A DNA stretch of 64,000 nucleotides from Lyophyllum atratum. Its lineage: Eukaryota; Basidiomycota; Agaricomycetes; Agaricales; Lyophyllaceae. Under the pieces are notes generated by a model. That model searched no databases. It was not told where the DNA came from and saw only the letters and a program-made list of their open reading frames with translations. This document shows positions 55,841 through 64,000 of the stretch, one piece after another. The DNA lies in contig JACGCN010000004.1 in assembly GCA_014905825.1 (NCBI GenBank), forward strand, positions 2,232,001 through 2,296,000, given 5' to 3'. A program made the position numbers and the translations under genes. How positions within the stretch are numbered: position 1 is the first letter of the stretch; every line of letters starts with the position of its first letter.

Positions 55841-56943
55841 AATGTTAGCAGTCAATGGAGATCAGCCGTAGAAGGAGGGCGACTGTGTTAAGGATTTGGG
55901 GAGGGGTGGGGAGGTGTCCTGTTCAATTCAGCTGCTCGCCAATATATAGTCGATGTATAATAAGTGTGGAGCGGTTGGTAAATCAAGAACGACGGTGTCA
56001 CACCAACACCGGAGGCGAGACCATTGATCGTGCCGATAGGGTAAAAGGAATGACGAACGTGTCGATCGGCTGGAAATTGAGCGCAGAAATCGTGGGCTGA
56101 AGTGACTCGTACAGTCGGCTGCCTCTGAGCATATATAATCCATAACCAGGGACTTTCCCCAGTAATTCCTTCCTGGAAAGAGTGCGCAGTATTCATGGCG
56201 GGCCTGAAGACTCTCGAAGGCGAAGGTAAAATTTCACAGATGTCGACGTCATTCATCGATCGCTTTCTCGGTTTGCAATGGAATTTTCTTTAAGCACCTT
56301 GCATCGTTACACTGGAGAGGTATCCATGACGTCGCAACGTTGCGATGCATACACGTGCGGAAGCCGATTTTTTTGGTAAAAGAAGAAAATCTACATTATC
56401 GATGCTATGATGCAAGATGAATCAGCACAGCGAGAGCAGGAGGCATACGTCTGAGGAAAGCGACACCGACCACATTCAAAAATACAATCACTCTAGAGGC
56501 AAGAATAGGCACCCCCGTATTAGCTATCCACTGCTACGATACGGGTGTGCGATCCACCCTGGCCCAGATAGCGGCATGCCGCATGCAGGAGTTAAAAAAT
56601 TGAAAGGGAGCTTATCCTAGTACCTCCGCGTGGTCCTCTCCTGGGATCAGATGCGTACTAGAGAGCAACAACGAAATCGAGGGTGGGATTGCTCCAGGAA
56701 AGTGCTGGAAGGTGGCGCTCGGGCTGGTTAATCTTTGAAGAGTTTTTTTTCGCGCTTTGAGGATGGAGTTCAACCCCACAAATTCCAATTCCGATTGATC
56801 ACATATCACATGCTGTGTGACGTTGAAGGCTCTTGTCACGCCCAACGTTCATCAAGTTTTCGCCTGAGGCCCAAGGTCTAGACTGGCCTAGGCTGGACGT
56901 GAACGCGTGCGCGTGAACACTGACAGCATCGGCGATGAATATT
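55841..56943. other. Unassigned spacer left of the Harbinger element
   Basis: HAD gene promoter, then about 900 bp without recognisable genes. Confidence 0.45.
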
Positions 56944-57103
56944 AGGGTAGTTCAAAGCTGGGCGCTGAGCGCTGACGCTTTCCGCTTTCCGCTTCTGATG
57001 GCTGACAAATGTACCAATTTGAGAGTCCGCCGTCACGCTCGATGGCTGCGCGTCGCGCGACCGCGTATGATAATCTTGTGTAAGATCTTTGAATCCAGAC
57101 ATT

Positions 57104-58408
57104 ATGCCGCCACTCTCGCTTCACAAAAAGACTCTTCAGGCCTATGTACTCCTTATGGCTACTCGCAATATCTTTATGCCATTTGAAAGTCTCGAGGAAG
57201 CCTGCCAACAACTTGATCTAGATCTGGCTACTATTCTGGCTATTGAAGAGACACGCTATCTGAACAGACGGCCTCCTGTGCCCAAAGCAGGGAACCTACA
57301 TCTTGCTTGGGTTTATGCCGAGAATCCTGACCACCACGACCGATTCACCAACATGCTTCGTGTTTCACCTCATGTCTTCCAAATCATTCTCACCCTCATC
57401 GAGAACCACCCCGTCTTTACAAATCACTCCAATCTAGGGCAAACACCTGTTGAACAACAGCTCGCAGTGACGCTGTACCGAATGGGTCGGTTTGGGAACG
57501 CAGCATCAGTCGAGGATATTGCACGGACAGCAGGGTGTGGAGAGGGATCAGTCGAGAATTATACTGATCGCTGTTTTACGGCCATCGAGTCCCTTCACAG
57601 CATGTTTGTTCGGAGGCTGAGATCAGCTGAGAAGGAGGTGGAAAAGCAGTGGATGGATCTGCAGCTGGGGTTTAAGGGGACATGGCGCGAGGGTTGGTTG
57701 ATGTATGACGGGACCATTGTCGTACTGTTTAGGAAGCCTGGGCTCAACGGGGATGCATATTATACGCGGAAATCTAACTATGGTCTGAATGTCCAGGTGA
57801 AACCTATTTTTTGTGCTGTCGCTGTTATCTGATCTATTTTCTAGATTGGGAACACTCCTTCAAATTTGCGAATCGTCGATTACTCCCATGGATTGACTGG
57901 ATCTGCCCACGATGCAACAGCATTCCAGCATACGACCGCAGTGAAGCACCCTGAGCTTCTCTTCGAAGGCAATGAGTTTGCGTGGACTGATTCTGCCTAC
58001 GCCGTCAACTCTCGCACTATTCCAGTCCATAAAAAACCAGCCTCACTCGATCCAGCAAACGCTCTCTTTGACCATGTCCTCGCCCACCTTCGTGTGCGTT
58101 CGGAGCACTGTATGGGTGCACTCAAAGGACGATTCCAGTGCCTTCGTGGCCTTCGATGCAACATAACGTCCAACGCAGAACACTATAAAGCTTGTCGATG
58201 GATTACAGTTGCGATAATCCTCCACAACCTGATTATCGATGTTGAAGGAAGTGCGTCGGGCACACATTTCACTCATGAGCATGGACGAGAAGAAGAGGAA
58301 GAGGATCGAGGGCTTAGGGTTGAGCCACCCGCAGATTTCACTGATGATGAAGATGATGCGCTACGTCGCCAGCTTGTAGCGGAGATCGTCGCTGCCCGTG
58401 GACTGTAA
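57104..58408 (+). CDS. PIF/Harbinger transposase (DDE superfamily 4 endonuclease)
   Basis: Exons 57104-57796 and 57845-58408 give 418 aa with no stops. N-terminal half: helical DNA-binding region (MLRVSPHVFQIILTLIEN, EQQLAVTLYRMGRFGNAASV) with a helix-turn-helix-like block (EDIARTAGCGEGSVENYTD). Catalytic triad: D in LMYDGTIVVLF, D in AWTDSAYAVN, E in RVRSEHCMGALKGRFQCLRG, all in the usual HARBI1 spacing. RKSNYGLNVQ at the intron boundary is another family block. The C-terminus is acidic. The first residues resemble those of the partner protein on the opposite strand (both start MPP). Apparently functional. Confidence 0.93.
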
Positions 58409-58488
58409 AAACCATGTATTAAAGTACTATGCTATCGACTACGACTACCTAGGGTATAAGTAAGGGTATAAGTAAAGAACTTCACAGA

Positions 58489-59755
58489 CTAGAAGTCAAA
58501 ATCATTATCCATACGTTCCGTGTCCCACTCTGGTGAGTGCGCCCTCTTCTGACGTTTACGAGGAGACTCTAGTTCTGAAACCATCTTGATATACTGGTCC
58601 CTGGACCATATGCCCAGTTTCAGCTCCTCAAAGAGCTGCCCACGCTTCTTAACAATGAGCTCCTCGGAGGCTTTCGAACGAAGGGCCTCCAGATTTTCTC
58701 TAGAGATGGACGTGAAAAACAGAACGAAAGATACAGAGCTAGGAACCCACCTTTGGATATCAAGGAGTGTCTCTCCGAGACTGCGCTTGGCTGGGGTCTT
58801 CTGAATGAGGGAACGGGCCTTCTCAAAAGATTCCTGCGAGACCGTCGATGGCTTGGGAGCACGTGTCTGAGAAGGCATGGGTATAGCAGGTGCATTGATG
58901 ATGGGAGTCCCGAACGTCCGTGGTGCCACACCAGGAGACATGGTGGACGCACCACTCGATATGGCTGGTGAGGGTTGCGAAAGGGTCTCGTGAGCATGAG
59001 ATTCAGTTGAGGAGTCACCAGGAGCTTGATACCAAGTGACTGCCGAATGGCCCTCAGGAACCAGTGCAGTCGTGACAACAATGGGTACTACATTCGGCCG
59101 AGTCGAAAGGATGACGTGAAGACGAGGGAAGAGAGGGAATTCCTTTTCGATTTGTTCTAGACGCATGTCATTAGTTTCGTAACAGGAAAAATATGCTGCA
59201 CTTACCCCACAGGTTCTTGGCAGCAGCGGGGGTCGACTCATCTGGTCCAGTGGGAGGGATATAGAAGTCGAGGGCACCCTCCTGACTGGGCTCCTGGCTA
59301 GGCTCGTCGTCATCACCGTCAGCTTGCACGCCGCCACCTGTCTGCCAGAGTTTCTTGTGATGCTTCCGATAGGTCCTAACGAGGCTTTAGGGTGGATAGG
59401 TCAATGGTACTTCATTCAGAATTAATTCAAATACGCACGATTCGACTTTACTCTTCACACGATCCGCGATAACGGTAGGGTCCACGGCAAAAAGCTCCGG
59501 CAGGATTTTCTCGCCAATCCGCTTGAAGACCGTGACTTTAGTTTCCCCGGAAGTGTTCTGTAAATGGATGGTTATTCAAACGAGCGGAGGATGGGAATAT
59601 TTTCAATGCCATACCTCGCTTTTGTCCTTCTTCCCAAAAATGACCTTATAATTCTTCTCGACTTCGAGCTCGGTCAACAAGGCCCAGGTTAGAAAGTTCT
59701 CGTTGTCGGCCCAGGGAATGTCGGAAATTTTGGTCTTGGACTTCTTCGGAGGCAT
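58489..59755 (-). CDS. Harbinger accessory DNA-binding protein (SANT/Myb-like)
   Basis: Starts at 59755 (MPPKKSKTKISDIPWADNEN). Trp-rich N-terminal helix set (PWADNENFLTWALLTELEVE, FKRIGEKILPELF, YRKHHKKLW) has the spacing of SANT/Myb-type domains that partner Harbinger transposases. A Ser/Thr/Pro-rich middle follows (SQPSPAISSGASTMSPG), and a C-terminal basic segment with a nuclear-signal look (SPRKRQKRAHSPEWD). At least four introns. It converges with the transposase, with about 80 bp between stops. In studied Harbinger systems this partner carries the transposase into the nucleus and to the TIRs; here that is inferred. Confidence 0.8.
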
Positions 59756-59962
59756 TGGATTACAAATATGATAGATAAATGAATGTGGGGAGGTGAATTC
59801 ACGTAAAGACTGTGGCTGGATGTCGACGGGCACGCGGCCTGCACTGCGTTTGCTCAAGTCACAGAAAGTCACACGGCGGGATCTCAAATTGGTACATTTG
59901 TCAGCCATCAGAAGCGGAAAGCGGAAAGCGTCAGCGCTCAGCGCCCAGCTTTGAACTACCCT

Positions 59963-60387
59963 AATGATTGGCAGCTTCTCGAAATCAGGCTCTATATCAC
60001 TACGCTCCGAAGATCAAGGGCAAGAGCTTGGCAACAGCAGCCAAAAAAACAAGAGAAGAACAGGAACGCAGAAACAAAAGACGTGAAAACAACAGAAGTT
60101 CAAAAACAACGGAAGTCTTCTAGAGCTGGGAATAGAAGATAACTGTTATCCTTCACTTCGGAAAGGAAACAATGCAAACAGATTTCGGTGTGCAACGACT
60201 CGGAGCACAAGGCAAAGTCAGTAGATATAAAGATCCCAACACGACTCTCAACGCTCAACTTCCCCAGCGGCGCCACAGACCCACAGAACCCCCCTCTAAA
60301 CACAGAATCTCCCTTTCTTTTCAAATTTTCAAAGGTACAAGAGAGCGTTTATTTTCAGTCTTATCTCTGACTTTGCATGTTTAGACG
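59963..60387. promoter_or_regulatory. Upstream region of the first PD-(D/E)XK-like gene
   Basis: A CCAGCGGCGCCACA..CC..CTC leader and a probable 5'-UTR intron (GGTACAAG at about 60338 to CATGTTTAG at about 60384) lie before the ATG at 60388. The same arrangement (CCAGCAGCACCACA, GGTACGTC, CATATAG) precedes the paralogue at 61915, so the leader was duplicated with the gene. Confidence 0.5.
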
Positions 60388-60981
60388 ATGGCCCAACCTA
60401 TCACCTGGAGTCCTCGTGTCAGAAGCGCTCGCGATTACATAATGAACAACTTTCAGGATGGTCTTGAAGAACAAGAGAGCTGGTGGTATGGCCTGTACAA
60501 CAGCCTTCTCTCAGTAGACCTATTTCAACTCCCGGAATACGTCGTCCTGCCGCAATATGCAACCAGTCGCGGGTACATTGATTTCGGGGTAATCTACATC
60601 TTGCACAGGAACAACCAAGGGCACAACAGGATTGCCTTCTTCGTAGAGATCAAACCTTCATACGCCTACGAATCAGCTTCTGCACGCGCTTCAGCTGACA
60701 GCCAGATGCGGGAAAGATTCGATCGCTTCCGTGAGACGGGTGCTATCCATGTCGACAGGCTATACGGCATTAGTGCGCTTGGTAGCCAGATCTGCATCTA
60801 TACCTACACCACTGCCACCCAAGAGATCACCCCACCCCTTATTCAGCAGCATCCAACATATTTTATTGATGTAGCGCCAAAGGAACGATGGTCAACGGAT
60901 GTGATGAGTCATCTAGGGGAGCAGATGGTCCGCGGCATCGCAGCCCAGACCAGGCAGATGTGTGCTGGGATGCAGCTGTAG
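60388..60981 (+). CDS. Small PD-(D/E)XK-like protein, copy 1
   Basis: 197 aa, one coding exon. Pattern: helix with WWYGLYNSLLS, strand YVVLPQYATSRGYIDFGVIY, strand IAFFVEIKPSYAYES, then a helix (SADSQMRERFDRFRET) and VDRLYGISALGSQICIYTY. An Asp in the first strand (YIDFGVIY) followed by E-x-K (VEIK) and then a helix is the core layout of PD-(D/E)XK nucleases. The C-terminal segment VAPKERWSTDVMSHLGEQMV is conserved in copy 2. No signal peptide or TM helix. I know no named family for it and the nuclease reading is from pattern only. It lies beside a Harbinger element and its paralogue. Confidence 0.65.
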   Translation: MAQPITWSPRVRSARDYIMNNFQDGLEEQESWWYGLYNSLLSVDLFQLPEYVVLPQYATSRGYIDFGVIYILHRNNQGHNRIAFFVEIKPSYAYESASARASADSQMRERFDRFRETGAIHVDRLYGISALGSQICIYTYTTATQEITPPLIQQHPTYFIDVAPKERWSTDVMSHLGEQMVRGIAAQTRQMCAGMQL

Positions 60982-61914
60982 CGACTCATTAGTGGTGAGC
61001 AACCAGTGGTTATTGCTATACTTCTCTTGACCACCCACTTACAGATTTCCGCCAAAACGACGAGTTTCTTATGTATTATGGACCTGTACCGCGATCATTC
61101 TACCTGTATACCATCATTTGCTGTCATAACGTGTTATTATCTTGAGATTGAGAATAAAGAAAGAGCAAGAGTCAAGACAGTAGGACAAGAACAATTTACA
61201 GAGAGTATGTTAGAGGTAAGTAGAGGATAGGGTAGCGCAAGGCCTAGGGCGTCGTTGACGAAAAAATATAAAAAAATTGCACGTGAGGCCGGCGATCGTT
61301 CCTGACGGCTTGGTCGGCCAACAGCGGACTGCGAAATCAGAACCTCGACGATCCAGGACGACCTGACGAACTGACGATCCACTTAGAATTGAGCAGCCCT
61401 TATGTCCTGCCAAATGTTTTCTGCGATGGACCTGTACCGCGATCATGCTGTTCGTAATGTATGTCCTGCCAGATGTCTGATGTACTGCACCTGTGATCGG
61501 AATTCGGACTCTTCATCGCTCCCCTTTGAAGCTGTCTGTATGCCCACACTTAGACACATTCTTGCAAGTTCCGGCACCTACGTTCACATCATCGAAGCCA
61601 ATCCATCGATGCCGCAGAAGTATTATACGCGCTGAGATCCACCAGTGGCATCACGCAACCTTCCCTGGAATTTTAAGTTACGATAGCATTCACGTTCAAT
61701 GGCCATGTTTCAGCTGACAATCTCATAAATTCTCACGGACTCAGGGTGCGGTTGTTGAGCGATTGCGTGGTTCGTACCCCCTGTCACCCATCAGTCCCAA
61801 CGCACAACTTCACCAGCAGCACCACACAACCATACTTCGATACCTCGTTTTCTAAGGTACGTCGGAATGTTCAGTAGTGCACCGTTTCTGATTTACCATA
61901 TAGAAGCGAATAAG
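60982..61914. other. Spacer between paralogues with a 21-bp direct repeat
   Basis: ATGGACCTGTACCGCGATCAT occurs at 61078-61098 and again at 61426-61446. ATGTCCTGCCA is repeated near 61401 and 61461. GAATAAAG near 61152 may be a polyadenylation signal of copy 1. The repeats suggest partial duplications of a flank. No gene recognised. Confidence 0.5.
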
Positions 61915-62481
61915 ATGACTTGGCCTTCGTTTATCCCCACGGCTTTCAACCTCGTCCCTAGTCGAGGTTCGTGTGGAGACGTTAAATACTATGGGCCGTA
62001 CAATATTCTCCTCACCTTGCTATTCCCCGCCGACGAGGGTTTCATCGTCGCGCCTCAGCTGCAAAGTACCATATACGATGTCAAGGATCTCTTCACCACG
62101 ACAATCTTTACCACCATATTCTTCGTTGTTTACTATCGGTCCACTCCCGTCCTCATTCTCACTGTCAAAGCTTCCAAGAACATTGACAATGACGGCGAAC
62201 GCGAACGCGCAGACATGCACATGCGAGAGGCGATCAGGGAATTCTGCTATCCCGCCATCCCGACCTTATACGCTCTCAGTGCCTTGGGGACAAGCATTTG
62301 TGTCTATAATTTTGACTCTGAGTCGACGGCAATATATCCCGTGCGTATACTTAGGCTCCAAGATAGGTACAATGTTACTGCGCCGAAGGAACGATGGGAT
62401 TTGGATGTCATGTCGTCCGAAGGGGAGCAGAGACTTCGCGAAATAGCGACCCATGTGAAGGCGATGTGTGCTCAGTTATGA
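61915..62481 (+). CDS. Small PD-(D/E)XK-like protein, copy 2 (core acidic residue lost)
   Basis: 188 aa from the ATG at 61915, chosen because it follows a probable 5'-UTR intron at the same place as in copy 1; an ATG at 61867 falls inside that intron. It aligns with copy 1 along its length: YYGPYNILLTLLF with WWYGLYNSLLS, IVAPQLQSTIYDVKD with VVLPQYATSRGYIDF, LYALSALGTSICVYNFD with LYGISALGSQICIYTYT, APKERWDLDVMSSEGEQ with APKERWSTDVMSHLGEQ. The E-x-K of copy 1 is T-x-K here (VLILTVKAS), so a metal-dependent nuclease site would be broken. It may be a non-catalytic or decaying copy. It converges with the derlin gene, whose stop is only 48 bp away. Confidence 0.6.
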   Translation: MTWPSFIPTAFNLVPSRGSCGDVKYYGPYNILLTLLFPADEGFIVAPQLQSTIYDVKDLFTTTIFTTIFFVVYYRSTPVLILTVKASKNIDNDGERERADMHMREAIREFCYPAIPTLYALSALGTSICVYNFDSESTAIYPVRILRLQDRYNVTAPKERWDLDVMSSEGEQRLREIATHVKAMCAQL

Positions 62482-62528
62482 CATTCAAGTGAGCAATCCG
62501 TTACTCTTCCTATGTCTTTATTGACCAT

Positions 62529-63248
62529 TTATTCGGCTGGGAAGGCGATGAGGCCCATGAGGGAGGTTTTCGCGCCGCGTGGAGCGAGGGAGGAGGAAAG
62601 GTAGGCGAGGCAGACGAGGAGCGGCCGGAAAAAGAGCTGGATACCGAGGGGGCGCTTATCGACTGTTTCGAGGTTGAGGGATGAGGGATTATTGTGTGGA
62701 AGGAGGTTGGACTTGGGATGTGAGCGACGTACGATGATCGATACACAGGCGAAGAGTAATTGCCATGCGAGGTCCGCTGATCTCCTTGAGTATGGTCCGG
62801 ATTCCAGCTGCTTTCCGGAGCGACTGGTAAGGCAATGGAAAGACATGATTAGCCGACCAGGCGAAGGCTCAGCTAGGCTTGGACTGACTAGAGTATCACC
62901 ATATCGAAAATGAAGTTGATCCCAGAACCTACCAGCACATCAGTACTAGGTATGCCGAAGTCAAAGCGAGAAAATCGATCGACTAACTTGCAAGGAAGAT
63001 ACTCGTATATAGCCTCCATATCTGTTGTCCCCGAACATGCATTGCGTATGTAAACAATGCTGCTTCACCAGACCACTAGAGGCACGCACCTGAAGCTTCT
63101 TGAAAGCCAAATCGTGCGTATAGATGAGAGAATACCCCAAAACCGGGTTGAGGGGAATGGGCAGCGTCACGACGAGCGGTGAAGCACATAGGAAACGGGT
63201 GACTGGTGGAGTCTTACGGAGTTCTGTCACGCTGATCGAACCCTCCAT
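62529..63248 (-). CDS. Derlin-like ER membrane protein, C-terminally truncated
   Basis: Derlins are rhomboid pseudoproteases of ER-associated degradation. Five exons (63248-63090, 63021-62988, 62928-62889, 62823-62729, 62662-62529) join in phase to 153 aa. Family blocks: LRKTPPVTRFLCASPLVVTL (N-terminal helix 1), IWRLYTSIFLASSGINFIF (the W-R motif region), DMVILYRSGKQLESG, LAWQLLFACVSIIV, FFRPLLVCLAYLSSSLAP and GAKTSLMGLIAFPAE, then a stop. Known derlins continue (FP-x-x-YFPY and one to two more helices, total about 210-260 aa). The end therefore lacks the last TM region. The third intron uses an alternative donor to keep the frame. Either a shortened functional form or a recent pseudogene. 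Confidence 0.82.
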
Positions 63249-63916
63249 TGCCAGTGTATAGTAACACAGTTAGTCTGACGGCGTTCCTCGTAGTTTTGTT
63301 CGTGCGTAAAGGTCAGACGACCAAGCCGCTGTTGTAGTTAGTACGGAAGGTGTGGTTAAAACGTTGAGTGCCAGCCCCGCATGAGTCCACACTACGCCAT
63401 GAGGTCGGAACGTGTCTTGTTGCGTAGTCGTTCATCGCCCATGCCGCAGCCAAATAACGCGGCGTCCTCATGCTTGTCCATTAGGCGCCAAGGTACATGG
63501 CCATTGTCGACTGCGTTAGGAACCGGAGCCAGACCATGTTAGAAATTATGAGGAACTTGACTGTTCAGACCGTTCAGGGTAATCTGCAGGACAGGGAATG
63601 AGCCTCAAGGCGCGTAGGGATATAGATCTCGGAATTCTGTCAGTTCCTGTTGGTTAGAGGCGTTCTCCGCTTCTGAATCCTAGTGCTTCCTAGAAACTAA
63701 AAATCATGCGTGCGTTACTGTTGGGTATGGCGCATGTTGGGTTGCGGTCGTAGCTCTGTAACCTGTTAGAGAGGGGGCCATATATCATTGGAAAGACAAC
63801 CGCGAAGAAAATCGAGGCGCGCAGCGTGGAAGTAAGACGCTAAGTATATTCGGGGACTTCATCGACGATTCAGTTTAAAACCTTCGTTCGTCTTTGTTCG
63901 GGATGCAATAAATTAC
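63249..63916. other. Unassigned spacer
   Basis: Upstream side of the derlin gene; no ORF or RNA gene recognised. Confidence 0.45.
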
Positions 63917-64000
63917 TCACTGCAGGGCCTTAGGAGCATTTCCCTCATACCTCGACGTCTGAGGCGGCACTGACGGCACTGGAGGTGCCTGTGGTCCAAA
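63917..64000 (-). CDS. C-terminal fragment of a gene leaving the right edge
   Basis: Reading in from the right edge, one minus-strand frame is open and Pro-rich (FGPQAPPVPSVPPQTSRYEG) and ends at TGA 63917-63919. AATAAA-like signals would lie further down. Only 27 residues are visible, so this is tentative; the open frame may be chance. Confidence 0.3.
   Translation of the reverse strand, partial: FGPQAPPVPSVPPQTSRYEGNAPKALQ

Larger units (their letters stand above)
56944..59962. mobile_element. Complete PIF/Harbinger transposon with 81-bp terminal inverted repeats
   Basis: The first 81 bp (56944-57024, starting AGGGTAGTTCAAAGCTGGGC) match the reverse complement of the last 81 bp (59882-59962) without a difference that I can see. 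Inside are two convergent genes, a DDE transposase and an SANT/MADF-like accessory protein, as in other Harbinger elements. The target duplication is ambiguous: if the ends are read as TAGGGTAG, AT flanks both sides. Perfect ends and open frames suggest recent activity. Confidence 0.92.

Noticed and set aside
63913..64000. Alternative splice at the right edge giving a Ser-Glu ending
   Set aside because: It would need a 31-bp intron; direct read-through to the TGA at 63917 is simpler.

Overview
The window looks like nuclear DNA of a filamentous basidiomycete, most likely an Agaricomycete. Genes are dense and split by many short GT-AG introns (about 45-90 bp). Several families have a clear fungal form: Sho1, a Gcn4-like bZIP factor, a Golgi GDPase, an Nha1-type antiporter and APC2. 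Two intron-bearing proline tRNA genes and DNA transposons are also present. I cannot name a species from sequence alone, and every family assignment rests on motifs read by eye.

Layout. 1-7.6 kb: the 5' part of a mitochondrial glycerol-3-phosphate dehydrogenase (GUT2, minus strand, running off the left edge), a divergently arranged SHO1 osmosensor, and a Gcn4-like bZIP gene after a long upstream region. 9.9-19.4 kb: a Golgi GDPase, a small membrane protein, old degenerate repeats, a Fus1-like mucin/TM/SH3 protein, and two tRNA-Pro(UGG) genes. 19.4-31 kb: APC2, about 3 kb of diverged repeats, and an Nha1-type Na+/H+ antiporter. 31.5-33.7 kb: an acyl-CoA synthetase-like AMP ligase. 36.6-44.2 kb: a decayed ABCC (MRP-type) transporter gene cut up by four DNA elements, with a fifth MITE just beyond it. 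44.7-56 kb: a PPPDE-like protein, a four-helix membrane protein, a class 3 lipase, a sugar transporter and a GPP/DOG-type HAD phosphatase. 56.9-60 kb: an apparently complete PIF/Harbinger transposon with two genes. 60.4-64 kb: two paralogous small proteins with a PD-(D/E)XK-like pattern, a C-terminally truncated derlin, and a short C-terminal fragment of a gene leaving the right edge.

Functionally, several genes touch glycerol and osmotic balance: GUT2 (glycerol catabolism), SHO1 (HOG-pathway sensor), the GPP-like phosphatase and the Na+/H+ antiporter. They are scattered rather than clustered, so only the divergent GUT2/SHO1 pair could plausibly share control. The least expected material is mobile DNA: nested hAT-like elements with exact 8-bp target duplications inside a coding exon, an 814-bp near-perfect palindrome, a two-gene Harbinger element with 81-bp identical ends, and a duplicated small-gene unit whose edge coincides with the end of a shortened derlin.
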